DNA from: Flavobacterium supellecticarium
Lineage (GTDB): Bacteria > Bacteroidota > Bacteroidia > Flavobacteriales > Flavobacteriaceae
Reading direction: 5' to 3'
DNA length: 64,000 bases
NCBI RefSeq assembly: GCF_004801375.1
Contig: NZ_SSNZ01000001.1
Span: 372,001 to 436,000 of the forward strand
Below the pieces are notes generated by a model. That model searched no databases and had not been told where the DNA came from. It worked only from the letters and a program-made list of their open reading frames with translations. Each line of letters opens with the position of its first letter. Position 1 is the first letter of the stretch. Below are positions 28,401 to 36,398 of this stretch, in pieces. A program made the position numbers and the translations under genes.

Positions 28401-28952
28401 AAGAATTACAGTTTAATATCTAATTCAACAAATAGAGACGAATTAATCTATAACGGTTCCGCTGTTCCAACACATTTCGGAAGTTTAAGAAACACTATTT
28501 CCTACAAACAATTTGACCTATCGTTTATGATCAATTTCAAATTGGGTTATTATTTTCGTAGGTACTCATTGAATAATGGTGCAATCTATAGTTCAAGTAT
28601 CCCAACATACCAAAATAATACCGATTACGATTTGCGATGGCAATCACAAGGAGACGAATTAAAAACTAGCGTCCCAAATCTGATTTATCCATCGAATTTC
28701 TTTCGCGACGGTATATATCTAAACTCAACGAATTTAGTAGAGAAAGCAGATAATATACGTTTACAGGATATACGATTGGGGTATAATCTTCCTCCTAATA
28801 CTACGGGGTTAATAAAGCGATTGAATATCTATGCTTATGCAAATAATTTAGGCTTTATATGGCGTGCAAATAAACACAAGTTAGACCCCGATTATCCGGC
28901 AGGCATCCCACTTGTCAAAAATTTTTCTCTGGGTTTAAAAGCTGATTTTTAA
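25419..28952 (+). CDS. SusC/RagA-family TonB-dependent outer-membrane receptor
   Basis: The 1177-residue protein has a long N-terminal extension with a signal segment (about 33-53), an STN domain (about 54-125, LKFNRTPFKTAINEIEKQTG) that talks to FecR, a carboxypeptidase-regulatory-like domain (about 142-210, GRVVDETGSPLAGASIKV), a TonB plug (about 220-345, with VVDVTVSTGYQ and ITVRGRSTL) and a 22-strand beta barrel. It imports a ligand with the SusD lipoprotein downstream (17-base gap). The substrate cannot be told; no glycoside hydrolase gene is nearby, and the TlpA, MauE and DUF6520 neighbours argue against a plain polysaccharide locus. Confidence 0.95.
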   Translation: MNTSIIKSAEETTLKDFCKSYHFAQKKIKKRINPLPYLLIILFSAISQLISAQEVTLKFNRTPFKTAINEIEKQTGYSFSVNDRHLANSVPVTATAKNKPLKEVLNVIFQKQPFDYRINGKLIITIDKSKNNSQPSEKQNPVRGRVVDETGSPLAGASIKVKDQDIQTSTNETGIFLINNAPERATLIIGYMGFESREVESNTDIGTIVLSRTFATLDVVDVTVSTGYQNIPKERATGSFAFVDQKTIERSVTPNILDRLEGVVSGMIFNKNRPTDLPKNSPITVRGRSTLFANAEPLIIVDNFPYEGDLTNINPNDIETISVLKDAAAASAWGSRSGNGVIVITTKKGALDSKPTVSLTSNLTVSSKPDLYYSPQISTEQYLEVEQFLFNKGAFDTRINNGYDYLTPAVDIFLGRRNGTISVADSLARINQLKTYDSRDQLSKYLYRKAFNQQYQASIAGGGSTNKYYFSTGFDQNKGSKVNDQIDRFTLNMSNTWLLLNKRLELFSNITYTSNNNTVGRSVILPTPYSQIADENGNPINSHYKLRESFITDMTGKGFLDWSNKPLEEIQNNYGARKMKLSDYRINASASYKIIEGLKLSGLYGFQNGIYNENTLNQQESYYTRDLINTYSQVDPSTKQLSYPVPMGAILDYVNSRLKSHNGRVQLNFDQKWGNHLVNAIAGTEIRSTKSERTSDRFYGFDENTKVNLNNQVNYNVDYAYSFGGGADRVPNFSMIGETTNNFVSYYTNIGYTYSDRYLASFSARKDESNIFGVSTNQKGVPLWSAGLGWVISKEDFYNIPELPLLKIRATYGYTGNVNNSLSALLTSRFIGNNKYAVPYGGIINPPNPSLRWEKIKNINLGLDFSLIKNRISGSFDYWAKEGLDLIGNSPIAPQTGITQYTGNTANTMTKGIDLQLNSINLNGAVSWYTTLLYNYTTSKVTKYMTFNGSNYDVITANYNNPLEGYPYYSIFSFNYAGLDNQGDPQGYLNGEVSKNYSLISNSTNRDELIYNGSAVPTHFGSLRNTISYKQFDLSFMINFKLGYYFRRYSLNNGAIYSSSIPTYQNNTDYDLRWQSQGDELKTSVPNLIYPSNFFRDGIYLNSTNLVEKADNIRLQDIRLGYNLPPNTTGLIKRLNIYAYANNLGFIWRANKHKLDPDYPAGIPLVKNFSLGLKADF

Positions 28953-28969
28953 TATTTAATTCAACAAAA

Positions 28970-30370
28970 ATGAAAAAATTAGTACCTATACATATCATTC
29001 TCACACTTCAAGTTTTCTTACTAGTAGGCTGTAGTAAAACAGAATTTCTAAATGAGAAACCAAGTGCTGACATTGAACAACCTACGACAATTCCCGCTTT
29101 TCAGCAATTATTGGAAAATACTACCATATTTAATCTAACTGGTGGGCTAGCACAGATCGGAGCGGATGACCTGTATGTTACCGATGCTAACTGGCAAACA
29201 GCAACTGCAACCGAAAGAAATGCTTACATATGGAACGATGTCATTTATGACGGAGATAAAAACATAACGGATTGGAACACGTTGTACTCGGCAATATTTC
29301 ATGCAAATGTGGTTTTAGAAGGATTGGAAAAGAATAACCTAACCAGTACGCCTGAAGGAAAGTTTACAAAAGGGTGGGCATTGGTAAACAGGGCTTTTGC
29401 TTACTATGACTTAATTAATACATTTTGCGTTCCATACGATGTTAGCTCTGCAACTACTGACCTTGGTGTTCCACTTCGTCTTTCCGGTAATATTGATTAT
29501 ACCGAACAACGCGCTACTTTACAGAAATGCGTAGATCTGATCATAAATGATCTGATGACCAGTATTGATCTATTGCCTGCCACAAGGCCGGATAACAACC
29601 TAAATAGACCTTGGAGAAATGCAGTTTATGCAATGCTTGCAAGAATCTATCACAACCATCGAAATTACGACCAAGCTGAACTTTACGCCGACAAATCTTT
29701 AGATAATTACAGCGTATTACTCGATTATAAAACATTCAGTAAAACAGCCAACAATCCATTCACTAACAAAAATGGGGAAATCATTTACTATGCTAATCAG
29801 ATCGGAAGCTATGCCACAACGACGATCAACACTGCCGGAACTAAAGCATTCGTCTCACCCACTCTAATTAATATGTATGAGCCTAACGACCCTCGAAAAC
29901 CACTCTACTTTAGAGTACTTGCAAATGGCTTCTATGGAAAAAAAATAGGCTATCAAGGGGTTGGAAATTATCACTTCACAGGGCTGACAACAGCTGAAAT
30001 GTATTTGATAAAAGCGGAGTGTCTTGCAAGAAAACAAAAAACACTAGAAGCAATGGACAAACTAAATATATTGCTTTCAAACCGTTGGGATTCGAAAATG
30101 ACAGTTCCAGAAATGACATTTATACCAAAGACCGCAACCAACTGGCAAAATGCTTTAAACCAAGTTCTACACGAGCGTCGCAAAGAACTAGTATGGCGAG
30201 GACTTCGCTGGCATGATCTCCGAAGATTAAATAAGGAGGGCGAAAATATTACGCTAACGCGTACCGTTGATAATAAAACTTATACGTTGGCACCAAACTC
30301 TCCACGTTATACAATGCCAATACCGGATGATGAAATTCTTTTTTCCGGATTACAACAAAACATACGATAA
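28970..30370 (+). CDS. RagB/SusD-family outer-membrane lipoprotein
   Basis: The 466-residue protein begins with a lipoprotein signal (LLVGC, Cys21) and has the SusD N-terminal block (FLNEKPSADIEQPTTIPAFQ), TPR-like helices in the middle (WALVNRAFAYYDLINTF; ARIYHNHRNYDQAELYADKS) and the C-terminal WRGLRWHDLRRL segment usual in the family. It caps the SusC barrel and helps bind ligand. Its stop codon overlaps the next start (TAATG), so it is translationally coupled to the TlpA-like gene. Confidence 0.95.
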   Translation: MKKLVPIHIILTLQVFLLVGCSKTEFLNEKPSADIEQPTTIPAFQQLLENTTIFNLTGGLAQIGADDLYVTDANWQTATATERNAYIWNDVIYDGDKNITDWNTLYSAIFHANVVLEGLEKNNLTSTPEGKFTKGWALVNRAFAYYDLINTFCVPYDVSSATTDLGVPLRLSGNIDYTEQRATLQKCVDLIINDLMTSIDLLPATRPDNNLNRPWRNAVYAMLARIYHNHRNYDQAELYADKSLDNYSVLLDYKTFSKTANNPFTNKNGEIIYYANQIGSYATTTINTAGTKAFVSPTLINMYEPNDPRKPLYFRVLANGFYGKKIGYQGVGNYHFTGLTTAEMYLIKAECLARKQKTLEAMDKLNILLSNRWDSKMTVPEMTFIPKTATNWQNALNQVLHERRKELVWRGLRWHDLRRLNKEGENITLTRTVDNKTYTLAPNSPRYTMPIPDDEILFSGLQQNIR

Positions 30371-31812
30371 TGAAAAACTATATTATATTCCTAATTCAAA
30401 TTATTGCATTTCAATTTGCCATCGGGCAAAATGCCAACATCATTATAAAAGGTCGCATTTCTAATGAAGCTCCAAGGAGTTTCTCCGATGACTTTTGGTT
30501 CTATGATGAATATAATTTACTTGCCTCTAACGCAGGCGACGTTTACCCGTTCCACCTAGATAATGGTAAATTTGAAGTAAGATTAGTGGCGAATGAACCT
30601 TATGGATACTTCCGCTGTCGCGCAGTATTTTTAACTTCTCAACTCCTCGATCTATATCTTATGCAACCGGGAGATAGTATCTTTATGGATATACAGGGAA
30701 ATGATAAAGTCTTGTTTAGTGGAAAAGGGAGTGAAAAACTTAACTATCAAAGCTATGCGGCGAGAATAGCTAGTGATGCGAATTTTATATCGCATAAGGA
30801 TACTGTAAAATACGGAAAATTAGATTATCCCTCTATGAAATTAAAGAAGATACAAGACGGGATAAATCTTTGCATCGATTCTCTTAAAAAACTAAATAAG
30901 ATCGCAGATGATATGACTATTGAAATACTTAGAGTAAATACACTGTCAAACTTTAGCAAACTTTATGTTGCGAGTTTAGGAAGTATTTATCCATCTTCCA
31001 ACGAAAAAGAGAAACAATTCATACTAAATTATTTACAAACCATTATACTCCAACAGCAAACTGCAACGATAAGCAACGAGAAAATTCTTAAAAATTGTCC
31101 GGCATATCAGAATTTACTATACTATACACAACTCTATTACGACAGACTGATTTTAAACAATTCAATTGTAAATGCTGTAAAAATCCATTCAACTTATAAT
31201 TCCTTTGAAAAAAACTATACCGGTTTATTAAGAGACAAACTAATAACCGCTTTACTTATTCAGCAAGATCGAGATGATCAATCATTACCTCTTGCTGAAA
31301 ATGCGCTCACATTTCTTACCGATCAACGTAGTAAATTCACGATTGCAAAATTTGTAAATTCAAGAAAGTCTGGCTTCGCAGCTTATCCCTTTATATTTGA
31401 AACAATTGACGGAAACAATATTAAGCTAGACGATTTTAAAGGAAAGCTATTAATTATTGATAGTTGGTACTACGGCTGTACGAATTGTGCAATTCTATCT
31501 CACAATTTAGCTCCAGTGGTTAAAAAATATAAGAATTCTGACAAAGTCACTTTTCTTAGTGTTAATGTTGATCGCGATAAAGTTAAATTCAAAAAAGGAA
31601 TAGAATCGGGACTTTATGGGGAAAAAGGAGTTTTGCATGTTTGGACTAAAGGAAATGGTGAGAAAGATCCATTTATAAAACATTACCAGTACTACGGTTA
31701 TCCAAATATCTTAATTATAGATGAAAATGGAAATGTACTTACCGCAAATCCTTTCGAAACAGGAGAAGAAGCCGCCAAAAAAATTGATGAAATCATTAAA
31801 AATAATATTTAA
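30370..31812 (+). CDS. TlpA-like thioredoxin-fold protein
   Basis: The 480-residue protein has a signal peptide (to about residue 19), a family-specific helical N-terminal part (about 20-340) and a C-terminal thioredoxin-like domain (about 345-478) with the redox motif CTNC in a SWYYGCTNC context, followed by FLSVNVD and a cis-proline-type YGYPNILIID. It should reduce or oxidise disulfides in the periplasm. It is coupled to SusD. Together with the MauE-like membrane protein on the other strand it suggests redox chemistry on what the Sus pair takes up. Confidence 0.88.
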   Translation: MKNYIIFLIQIIAFQFAIGQNANIIIKGRISNEAPRSFSDDFWFYDEYNLLASNAGDVYPFHLDNGKFEVRLVANEPYGYFRCRAVFLTSQLLDLYLMQPGDSIFMDIQGNDKVLFSGKGSEKLNYQSYAARIASDANFISHKDTVKYGKLDYPSMKLKKIQDGINLCIDSLKKLNKIADDMTIEILRVNTLSNFSKLYVASLGSIYPSSNEKEKQFILNYLQTIILQQQTATISNEKILKNCPAYQNLLYYTQLYYDRLILNNSIVNAVKIHSTYNSFEKNYTGLLRDKLITALLIQQDRDDQSLPLAENALTFLTDQRSKFTIAKFVNSRKSGFAAYPFIFETIDGNNIKLDDFKGKLLIIDSWYYGCTNCAILSHNLAPVVKKYKNSDKVTFLSVNVDRDKVKFKKGIESGLYGEKGVLHVWTKGNGEKDPFIKHYQYYGYPNILIIDENGNVLTANPFETGEEAAKKIDEIIKNNI

Positions 31813-31817
31813 GATTG

Positions 31818-31844
31818 AGCACGGTAACTTTAAGTTACCGTGCT
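31818..31844. terminator. Terminator between TlpA-like and DUF6520 genes
   Basis: AGCACGGTAACTT and AAGTTACCGTGCT are perfect 13-base arms around one base (real loop a few bases larger). It lies between convergent genes and probably works for both. Confidence 0.75.
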
Positions 31845-31866
31845 AACCTAAAAGAATATTCGTTAG

Positions 31867-32172
31867 TTATTGCCAAAGCCCCTTTTCTGAAGATTGATAG
31901 TTTGGCGTTGCCGGAAGACTATTAGCATTTAATGGATTACTTCCTTGGTCAGATGCAAATGAAATCACGCAAGGATGTGGTACCTCATTGGCGCATCTCT
32001 CTAAGTCAGGCATGGAGGATCCAGGAGCTTTGGTGTAGATACCCGGAGAAGTTAAAACATAATAAAAATTAGCTAGTGATTCTTTTTTCTGTTCAGCGGT
32101 TCTGAAAGCGGAAAAACCTACGGCAAGGCCAGAAATAGCTAGTCCTAAAGCCACTTTTTTAAAATTGTTCAT
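31867..32172 (-). CDS. DUF6520-family small exported protein
   Basis: The 101-residue protein has a basic start and a short hydrophobic signal (about 6-20, ending FSAFRTAEQK), as in DUF6520 proteins. The mature part is short, Ser/Pro/Asn-rich and holds two cysteines (CANEVPHPC) that could form a disulfide. It is the second gene of an operon with the MauE/DoxX-like protein (21-base gap), a common pair in Sphingobacteriaceae. Role unknown; a peptide substrate of the nearby redox proteins is a fair guess. Confidence 0.8.
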   Translation of the reverse strand: MNNFKKVALGLAISGLAVGFSAFRTAEQKKESLANFYYVLTSPGIYTKAPGSSMPDLERCANEVPHPCVISFASDQGSNPLNANSLPATPNYQSSEKGLWQ

Positions 32173-32193
32173 AGTATTAAAATTTAGAATTGG

Positions 32194-32649
32194 TTACTGA
32201 TTTTTTGTAGCCCCGGCATAGTATATCCCAATGAGACCTAAAATTATAAAGGCAAGATTGAACCAAGAATGTTGCACCCAATTGAGGGATTCGATCACTC
32301 CGCCACAATAGCACGGTAGTTTACTTCCGGAAATAAGTAAGTACAGTATAAATACCGTAAATCCGGTGATAATTCCTGTGAAAGCGTAGAGCCCCCACAG
32401 AATTGTTCTTTGAAACATTAACATAACAGCGATCAAAAACTCGCTGACAATAATGAATGCTGCTAAAAATGTGCTGTATGGTCGCAAGATAGCAAGCCTG
32501 GCTAGACCACTTTGAAATCGATCAAATTCGACCGCTTTCGTATACCCTGTATAAACGAACAGGAAAATTGCGAGCAAGGAAATAATCAAGACAATGGTTT
32601 TACCGTATCGCTCACTGAACGACACAGTACGGGATCTTACGTCGTACAT
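32194..32649 (-). CDS. MauE/DoxX-like redox membrane protein
   Basis: The 151-residue protein has four membrane helices (about 17-35, 56-76, 81-103, 125-145) and the pair CYCGG (about 111-115) in the loop before the last helix, at the place of the redox cysteines of MauE-like proteins. Such proteins pass electrons across the membrane to thioredoxin-like partners; here the TlpA-like protein on the other strand fits. It is transcribed with DUF6520. Confidence 0.85.
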   Translation of the reverse strand: MYDVRSRTVSFSERYGKTIVLIISLLAIFLFVYTGYTKAVEFDRFQSGLARLAILRPYSTFLAAFIIVSEFLIAVMLMFQRTILWGLYAFTGIITGFTVFILYLLISGSKLPCYCGGVIESLNWVQHSWFNLAFIILGLIGIYYAGATKNQ

Positions 32650-32868
32650 AGTAGGTAATAATTTGGAAATACAATTCGGGCTTAATATGAGATTGATAAA
32701 TTCAGATTATCGATCCCTTACTTCACTTTCCATACGGAAAGAGTTAATGATCAATCAAAGTGGTAAGACACTCACTTTCAAAACATAACAGTTAACTGAT
32801 TTTGATAATGGTAAACTTAGTACAAATTGCAATATAGCGCAATACGGAAAATCGTAAAATACTACACA

Positions 32869-32924
32869 CAAACACTTTAACTACCAAAAAAGCAAATGTT
32901 TACTACCCAAATCGCAAATTTACC
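32869..32924 (-). promoter_or_regulatory. CAAA...TACC repeats upstream of the MauE/DUF6520 operon
   Basis: Three similar elements of the form CAAA-(3 to 10 bases)-TACC occur at 32869-32885, 32893-32907 and 32915-32924 in an otherwise gene-free stretch of 290 bases (32650-32940). On the minus strand the last includes TAAATTTG, a match to the -7 consensus. They could be sites for the LytTR regulator encoded next to them. Confidence 0.3.
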
Positions 32925-32940
32925 CCCCGAAACAACATAG

Positions 32941-33816
32941 CTATTTTCGGAAAAAAGATTCGATTGTTGTAATATTATCTTTGGTAACGATTAAGTAAGT
33001 AGAATTGGGAATCAATTTTAGCATATTTTCATCTAAAGCGAGTTCCAGAGTATCTCTTTTCTCTCCAATCTTGTACGCAGTCACAAATGACATATTGATA
33101 ATTACTCCCCTACTTATCTGACAGTACTTTAAAGATGTATATTTCTCACGAAGTGATGCAAGCGATAAATTTATCGGATACGACTTGTTTGTCAAAGTAA
33201 AAACACGCACCTGCTTATTAACAGTTGCAAACATGATAATGTCCTCAACTACATCTAATTGATAAGAACGACCATAATATTCAATTTCTAACACTACCTG
33301 TTCATCCTTATTTTCGGGAACCTCATTGGAATCAAAGTTATCAGATTCAAAAGGAACCGTTAATGCACCCGATTCCAATGCGCGTTTATGTAAATGCCTG
33401 TAAAAAAGAACTACCAAAAGCATATTCATTAAAATCACAAATGCGACTACAATAGGATAATCCACAAGCAAAAAACCGCTTTCAACTATATCCCTTCCAG
33501 TACTGGTAAATAGTATATAAAACAGCAAAAGGTCAAAAAGAGATGGTAGGATAATTCCAAGTACAATCTGTAATACTAACCGCTGTAAAAACTTATCAGT
33601 CCATAATACGATCCCATCGAGCCATATCATAAATGTTTGAATCAGCCAAATCATTCCATACGCAGCAGCAACGCTCGGAACTAAGGAAATATAGAAGTCC
33701 CAGCAAAGAATCGCTTCTCCAAAATTGATAGATCTGCCATGAAAAGTAATATAAAGTGCGGCAACAAATGAGATAGCGAGTTGGGAACTACGCTTTAAGT
33801 AGGTCGGTAACGGCAT
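32941..33816 (-). CDS. Membrane-bound LytTR-type DNA-binding regulator
   Basis: The 291-residue protein has four membrane segments in its first half (about 12-28, 42-65, 80-103, 120-142) and a LytTR DNA-binding domain in its C-terminal part (about 185-289): EDIIMFATVNKQVRVFTL, SLASLREKY, YCQISRGVIINMSFVTAYK. LytTR domains bind paired 9-base repeats. It is divergent from the small gene at 33887 and upstream of the MauE/DUF6520 operon, which it may control in response to a membrane signal. Confidence 0.9.
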   Translation of the reverse strand: MPLPTYLKRSSQLAISFVAALYITFHGRSINFGEAILCWDFYISLVPSVAAAYGMIWLIQTFMIWLDGIVLWTDKFLQRLVLQIVLGIILPSLFDLLLFYILFTSTGRDIVESGFLLVDYPIVVAFVILMNMLLVVLFYRHLHKRALESGALTVPFESDNFDSNEVPENKDEQVVLEIEYYGRSYQLDVVEDIIMFATVNKQVRVFTLTNKSYPINLSLASLREKYTSLKYCQISRGVIINMSFVTAYKIGEKRDTLELALDENMLKLIPNSTYLIVTKDNITTIESFFRK

Positions 33817-33886
33817 GCTTATCTAATTAAAGAATTTTAACAAGGAGTTAAAATACAATAAATTATTTACATTTAATTAAGTTTTT

Positions 33887-34267
33887 ATGACAAAACAACC
33901 AATGACCCCTACTGGAGTCCAAGACAAAGTTGACGAATTGTACCTATTATCGGACACAGCATTGGATGCTGAAGCAGCAGCAGTACAAGCCGACTTCAAA
34001 GCCTGGATTAAAGCAAACTTTACTTTGACAAGTAAACAAGAGGATTACTTGGATGAATTAGGAAGTCAAATCTTAGGCTTCTTTGGTGCAAGTTGCTCGG
34101 TATCTTTTTCAAACAGACTTCCGATCGATTTTATCTACCCTGCCCCTCCAACAACGGAGTACTCAAAGTACACAGGTTGCAACAATGCATTAGCGGTAAA
34201 ATCCGATGGTGGCAAACCAGTAGCCACTGGTACAATTTCTTTTGAGATTACTTACGCAGAAAAATAG
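33887..34267 (+). CDS. Small acidic protein of unknown function
   Basis: The 126-residue protein has no signal peptide. The first half is helical and Ala/Asp-rich (about 10-60); the second half has beta strands, a PAPPTTEY segment and two Cys (about 66 and 96). It has its own terminator and is divergent from the LytTR gene, so a shared promoter region of 70 bases drives both. I do not recognise it. A helical leader-like half with a short Cys-containing core leaves room for a peptide product, but no modifying enzyme is seen. Confidence 0.68.
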   Translation: MTKQPMTPTGVQDKVDELYLLSDTALDAEAAAVQADFKAWIKANFTLTSKQEDYLDELGSQILGFFGASCSVSFSNRLPIDFIYPAPPTTEYSKYTGCNNALAVKSDGGKPVATGTISFEITYAEK

Positions 34268-34278
34268 TAATCAAAAAA

Positions 34279-34302
34279 CAGGTAGACTATCCAGTCTACC
34301 TG
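34279..34302. terminator. Terminator after the small acidic protein
   Basis: CAGGTAGACT and AGTCTACCTG form a perfect 10-base stem with the tetraloop ATCC. It lies 12 bases past a stop codon and between convergent genes. Confidence 0.85.
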
Positions 34303-34340
34303 TTGACTTTCTATAAAAAATTTCTAATTGACAGTGTTTT

Positions 34341-35444
34341 TTAGCTATAAAGGAATTGCATAAACTGCTTGCGCATTTGGTCAGGTATGACATAATTTAT
34401 ACCAGTTGCGGAATGTTGAGCAGTACTTCCTAGCATTTTCATAACTTGATGATATTTTTTCACGTTACTTTCGTTTCTGTTAACGAAATCTAAGTAATAT
34501 CTCATTACTATTCCTGCAATTAGATCTGCTACCTGTAAAGAAACTACTTCTTTAGAATCTGCAAAATTTAATTTTTTGGAAGTCTGAATTCTAAACTTAA
34601 CCAAATTTTGAATTTGTGTTCCTTTGATTAACCCATCAACTTCAACTTCCTTCATTTGCTTTAAAGCCGATTCAAATATTACATCAAATTGCTTTTGTTC
34701 ATCATGGATAATATCAATTTCATCCGTACTATTAAACTTCTCTGCCCGCGCCAACAAATTTGTAAACGCATTAAAGTTAGGTAACAAAAAGAGTAATCGC
34801 CCCTTTGGATTGGGATCGGGAATGGGCAAGTAAAATTTTAATGCTTTCTCGGCATCGGTGTGCTTCAATTCATAATACTCATCGATGGTAGCTCTTGCAT
34901 TCTTTAATAGTAATTGAAATACCTCTCCTTTCGAATTTTCTAAATGCTCAGTTAGCCTTTGATAAAAAATCTCTAAACTACCGTTGTTGTAATTTGTCAT
35001 TGAATCAAGAAAACTCTGATAAATGCCCGAGTTTATATACTTATCTAAATTAGATGCTATGAACCTCTTCATAAAAATAATTTCGTCAGTGATCACAGGG
35101 TACGAATAATGAGGAACAAAAACATAATCTACTAAATGTTGATTTACAAAATACATTTTATCCATTAATTCAATAAAAATCGGAACTTTCTCCTTTACTA
35201 AATACATGATAAGATCTTCACAAAACTTAAAATTACTTTCGTATAGACTTTTTGCCTTTAGTTCATTTCCCTGAATTTTATACTTAACTCTTAATTCATT
35301 GACAAATGCTTCAAGCTTTATCTTGGCGTCTAGCCCTAAGATTAGTCCAGCTAAAACATACAAAGGCTGATCTTCAAAATTGCTAGTTGAATTTTTGAAT
35401 TGAATTGGGCCTGTATTTCCACTTTCGTCGATATAAATCTTCAT
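34341..35444 (-). CDS. DUF3800 domain protein
   Basis: The 367-residue protein begins MKIYIDESGN (Asp6, Glu7) and ends with SLQVADLIAGIVMRYY, the first and last acidic motifs of DUF3800, an RNase H-like fold predicted to be a nuclease. The middle part (about 60-280) is longer and more helical than in short DUF3800 proteins. It follows the HTH gene by 30 bases, so the pair is one operon. DUF3800 proteins are often linked to phage defence and mobile elements; the substrate is unknown. Confidence 0.82.
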   Translation of the reverse strand: MKIYIDESGNTGPIQFKNSTSNFEDQPLYVLAGLILGLDAKIKLEAFVNELRVKYKIQGNELKAKSLYESNFKFCEDLIMYLVKEKVPIFIELMDKMYFVNQHLVDYVFVPHYSYPVITDEIIFMKRFIASNLDKYINSGIYQSFLDSMTNYNNGSLEIFYQRLTEHLENSKGEVFQLLLKNARATIDEYYELKHTDAEKALKFYLPIPDPNPKGRLLFLLPNFNAFTNLLARAEKFNSTDEIDIIHDEQKQFDVIFESALKQMKEVEVDGLIKGTQIQNLVKFRIQTSKKLNFADSKEVVSLQVADLIAGIVMRYYLDFVNRNESNVKKYHQVMKMLGSTAQHSATGINYVIPDQMRKQFMQFLYS

Positions 35445-35474
35445 ATTATTATACCTGTTAATTTTGAAATAACA

Positions 35475-35996
35475 TTATTTTTTCCATTCCCACTTATCAT
35501 CCAATTTCCCTTGATAATCATTATAAACGGAAACACCTTTCTTCACCCCTTTATAAATACCAACAGAAGTAGCAGCAGCAGCGACAGGTATTGCAGCTGT
35601 CACCGCTATACCAAAAGCCATCCCCCCTCCGATAACTCCTCCTAAAGCAGCTAGCCCTGAAGAAATTCCCGCTGCGGATAATCCGGCAGTAGTTCCTAAA
35701 CCACTAATTACAGATGTAGCTCCAAAAACTCCAGCAGCAGCCCCTCCAAACTTAATTCCATCTATATACCTTTTACTTTTAGGCATTTTTTTGTAAGCTT
35801 CAAACCCTACTAATTTCAAAATGTCGACTTGCTGTATCATTTCCAAAGTAGGTAATGTGTCACTGTTCATCAATCTAAGAAGCGTGCTTTTTGAACAACC
35901 GATAGAAATGGCTAATTTGCTCACATCAATATTTTTTTGATTAGCATATTGCGTTAAATCCTTTCCGAATTTAAGTGCCTGTGTATAAAAGTCCAT
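35475..35996 (-). CDS. HTH protein with glycine/alanine-rich membrane segment
   Basis: The 173-residue protein joins an N-terminal helix-turn-helix (about 22-55: VSKLAISIGCSKSTLLRLMN) to a long Gly/Ala-rich hydrophobic stretch (about 83-148: repeated GxxxG and AAAxG patterns such as GISSGLAALGGVIGGGMAFG) and a short basic tail. The second half looks like a glycine zipper able to insert in membranes. It precedes the DUF3800 gene. A 20-base palindrome and a -7 box lie just upstream, so it probably controls its own operon. A regulator fused to a membrane-active part is unusual. Confidence 0.75.
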   Translation of the reverse strand: MDFYTQALKFGKDLTQYANQKNIDVSKLAISIGCSKSTLLRLMNSDTLPTLEMIQQVDILKLVGFEAYKKMPKSKRYIDGIKFGGAAAGVFGATSVISGLGTTAGLSAAGISSGLAALGGVIGGGMAFGIAVTAAIPVAAAATSVGIYKGVKKGVSVYNDYQGKLDDKWEWKK

Positions 35997-36016
35997 ATTA
36001 TAAAAATTATATGCAT

Positions 36017-36024
36017 CAAAAATA
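36017..36024 (-). promoter_or_regulatory. -7 box of the HTH/DUF3800 operon
   Basis: On the minus strand this reads TATTTTTG, an exact fit to TAnnTTTG, 20 bases before the ATG at 35996. The palindrome at 36044-36063 falls where the -33 element would be. Confidence 0.5.
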
Positions 36025-36043
36025 GCATAACTGGGTAATTTAC

Positions 36044-36063
36044 ATCACGTAATATTACGTGAT
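36044..36063. promoter_or_regulatory. 20-base palindromic operator candidate
   Basis: The ten-base arm ATCACGTAAT (36044-36053) is followed directly by its exact reverse complement, with no spacer, giving a perfect 20-base palindrome. It covers the -33 position of the promoter for the HTH/DUF3800 operon. A dimeric HTH protein, most simply the one encoded by that operon, is the likely ligand. Confidence 0.6.
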
Positions 36064-36281
36064 TATACTTAAAGGCGGCTGATATAAACAATATATAAAT
36101 ATCGGAATATCTATGACTTAAAAACACTTTTTAAACTGTCATGCTTCCTCTTTATTCTGAAACAATACTCAAAATTAAACCAGCATTTATATAATTTCTT
36201 GCAACATAGGATTCTTCTGTGCCTCCGTACTATAATTTTTGAAGAGTTAACAAAAGTTATTAACTGGCTTACTGAAAATTA

Positions 36282-36309
36282 AAAACAGCTTGCTGATGCA
36301 AGCTGTTTT
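36282..36309. terminator. Terminator after the caspase-hydrolase operon
   Basis: AAAACAGCTTGC and GCAAGCTGTTTT make a 12-base stem with a TGAT loop, flanked by A and T runs. It lies 90 bases past the stop of the hydrolase gene and can act on both strands. The rest of the 400-base gap (35997-36398) holds only the operator region described separately. Confidence 0.8.
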
Positions 36310-36398
36310 CTTCTACTTCCGGACGAACTTTTACTAAAATTTTGACAAATCATCTCGTCAATCACTACTTTTTGTTATGCAGGATAAATATTTCATTT

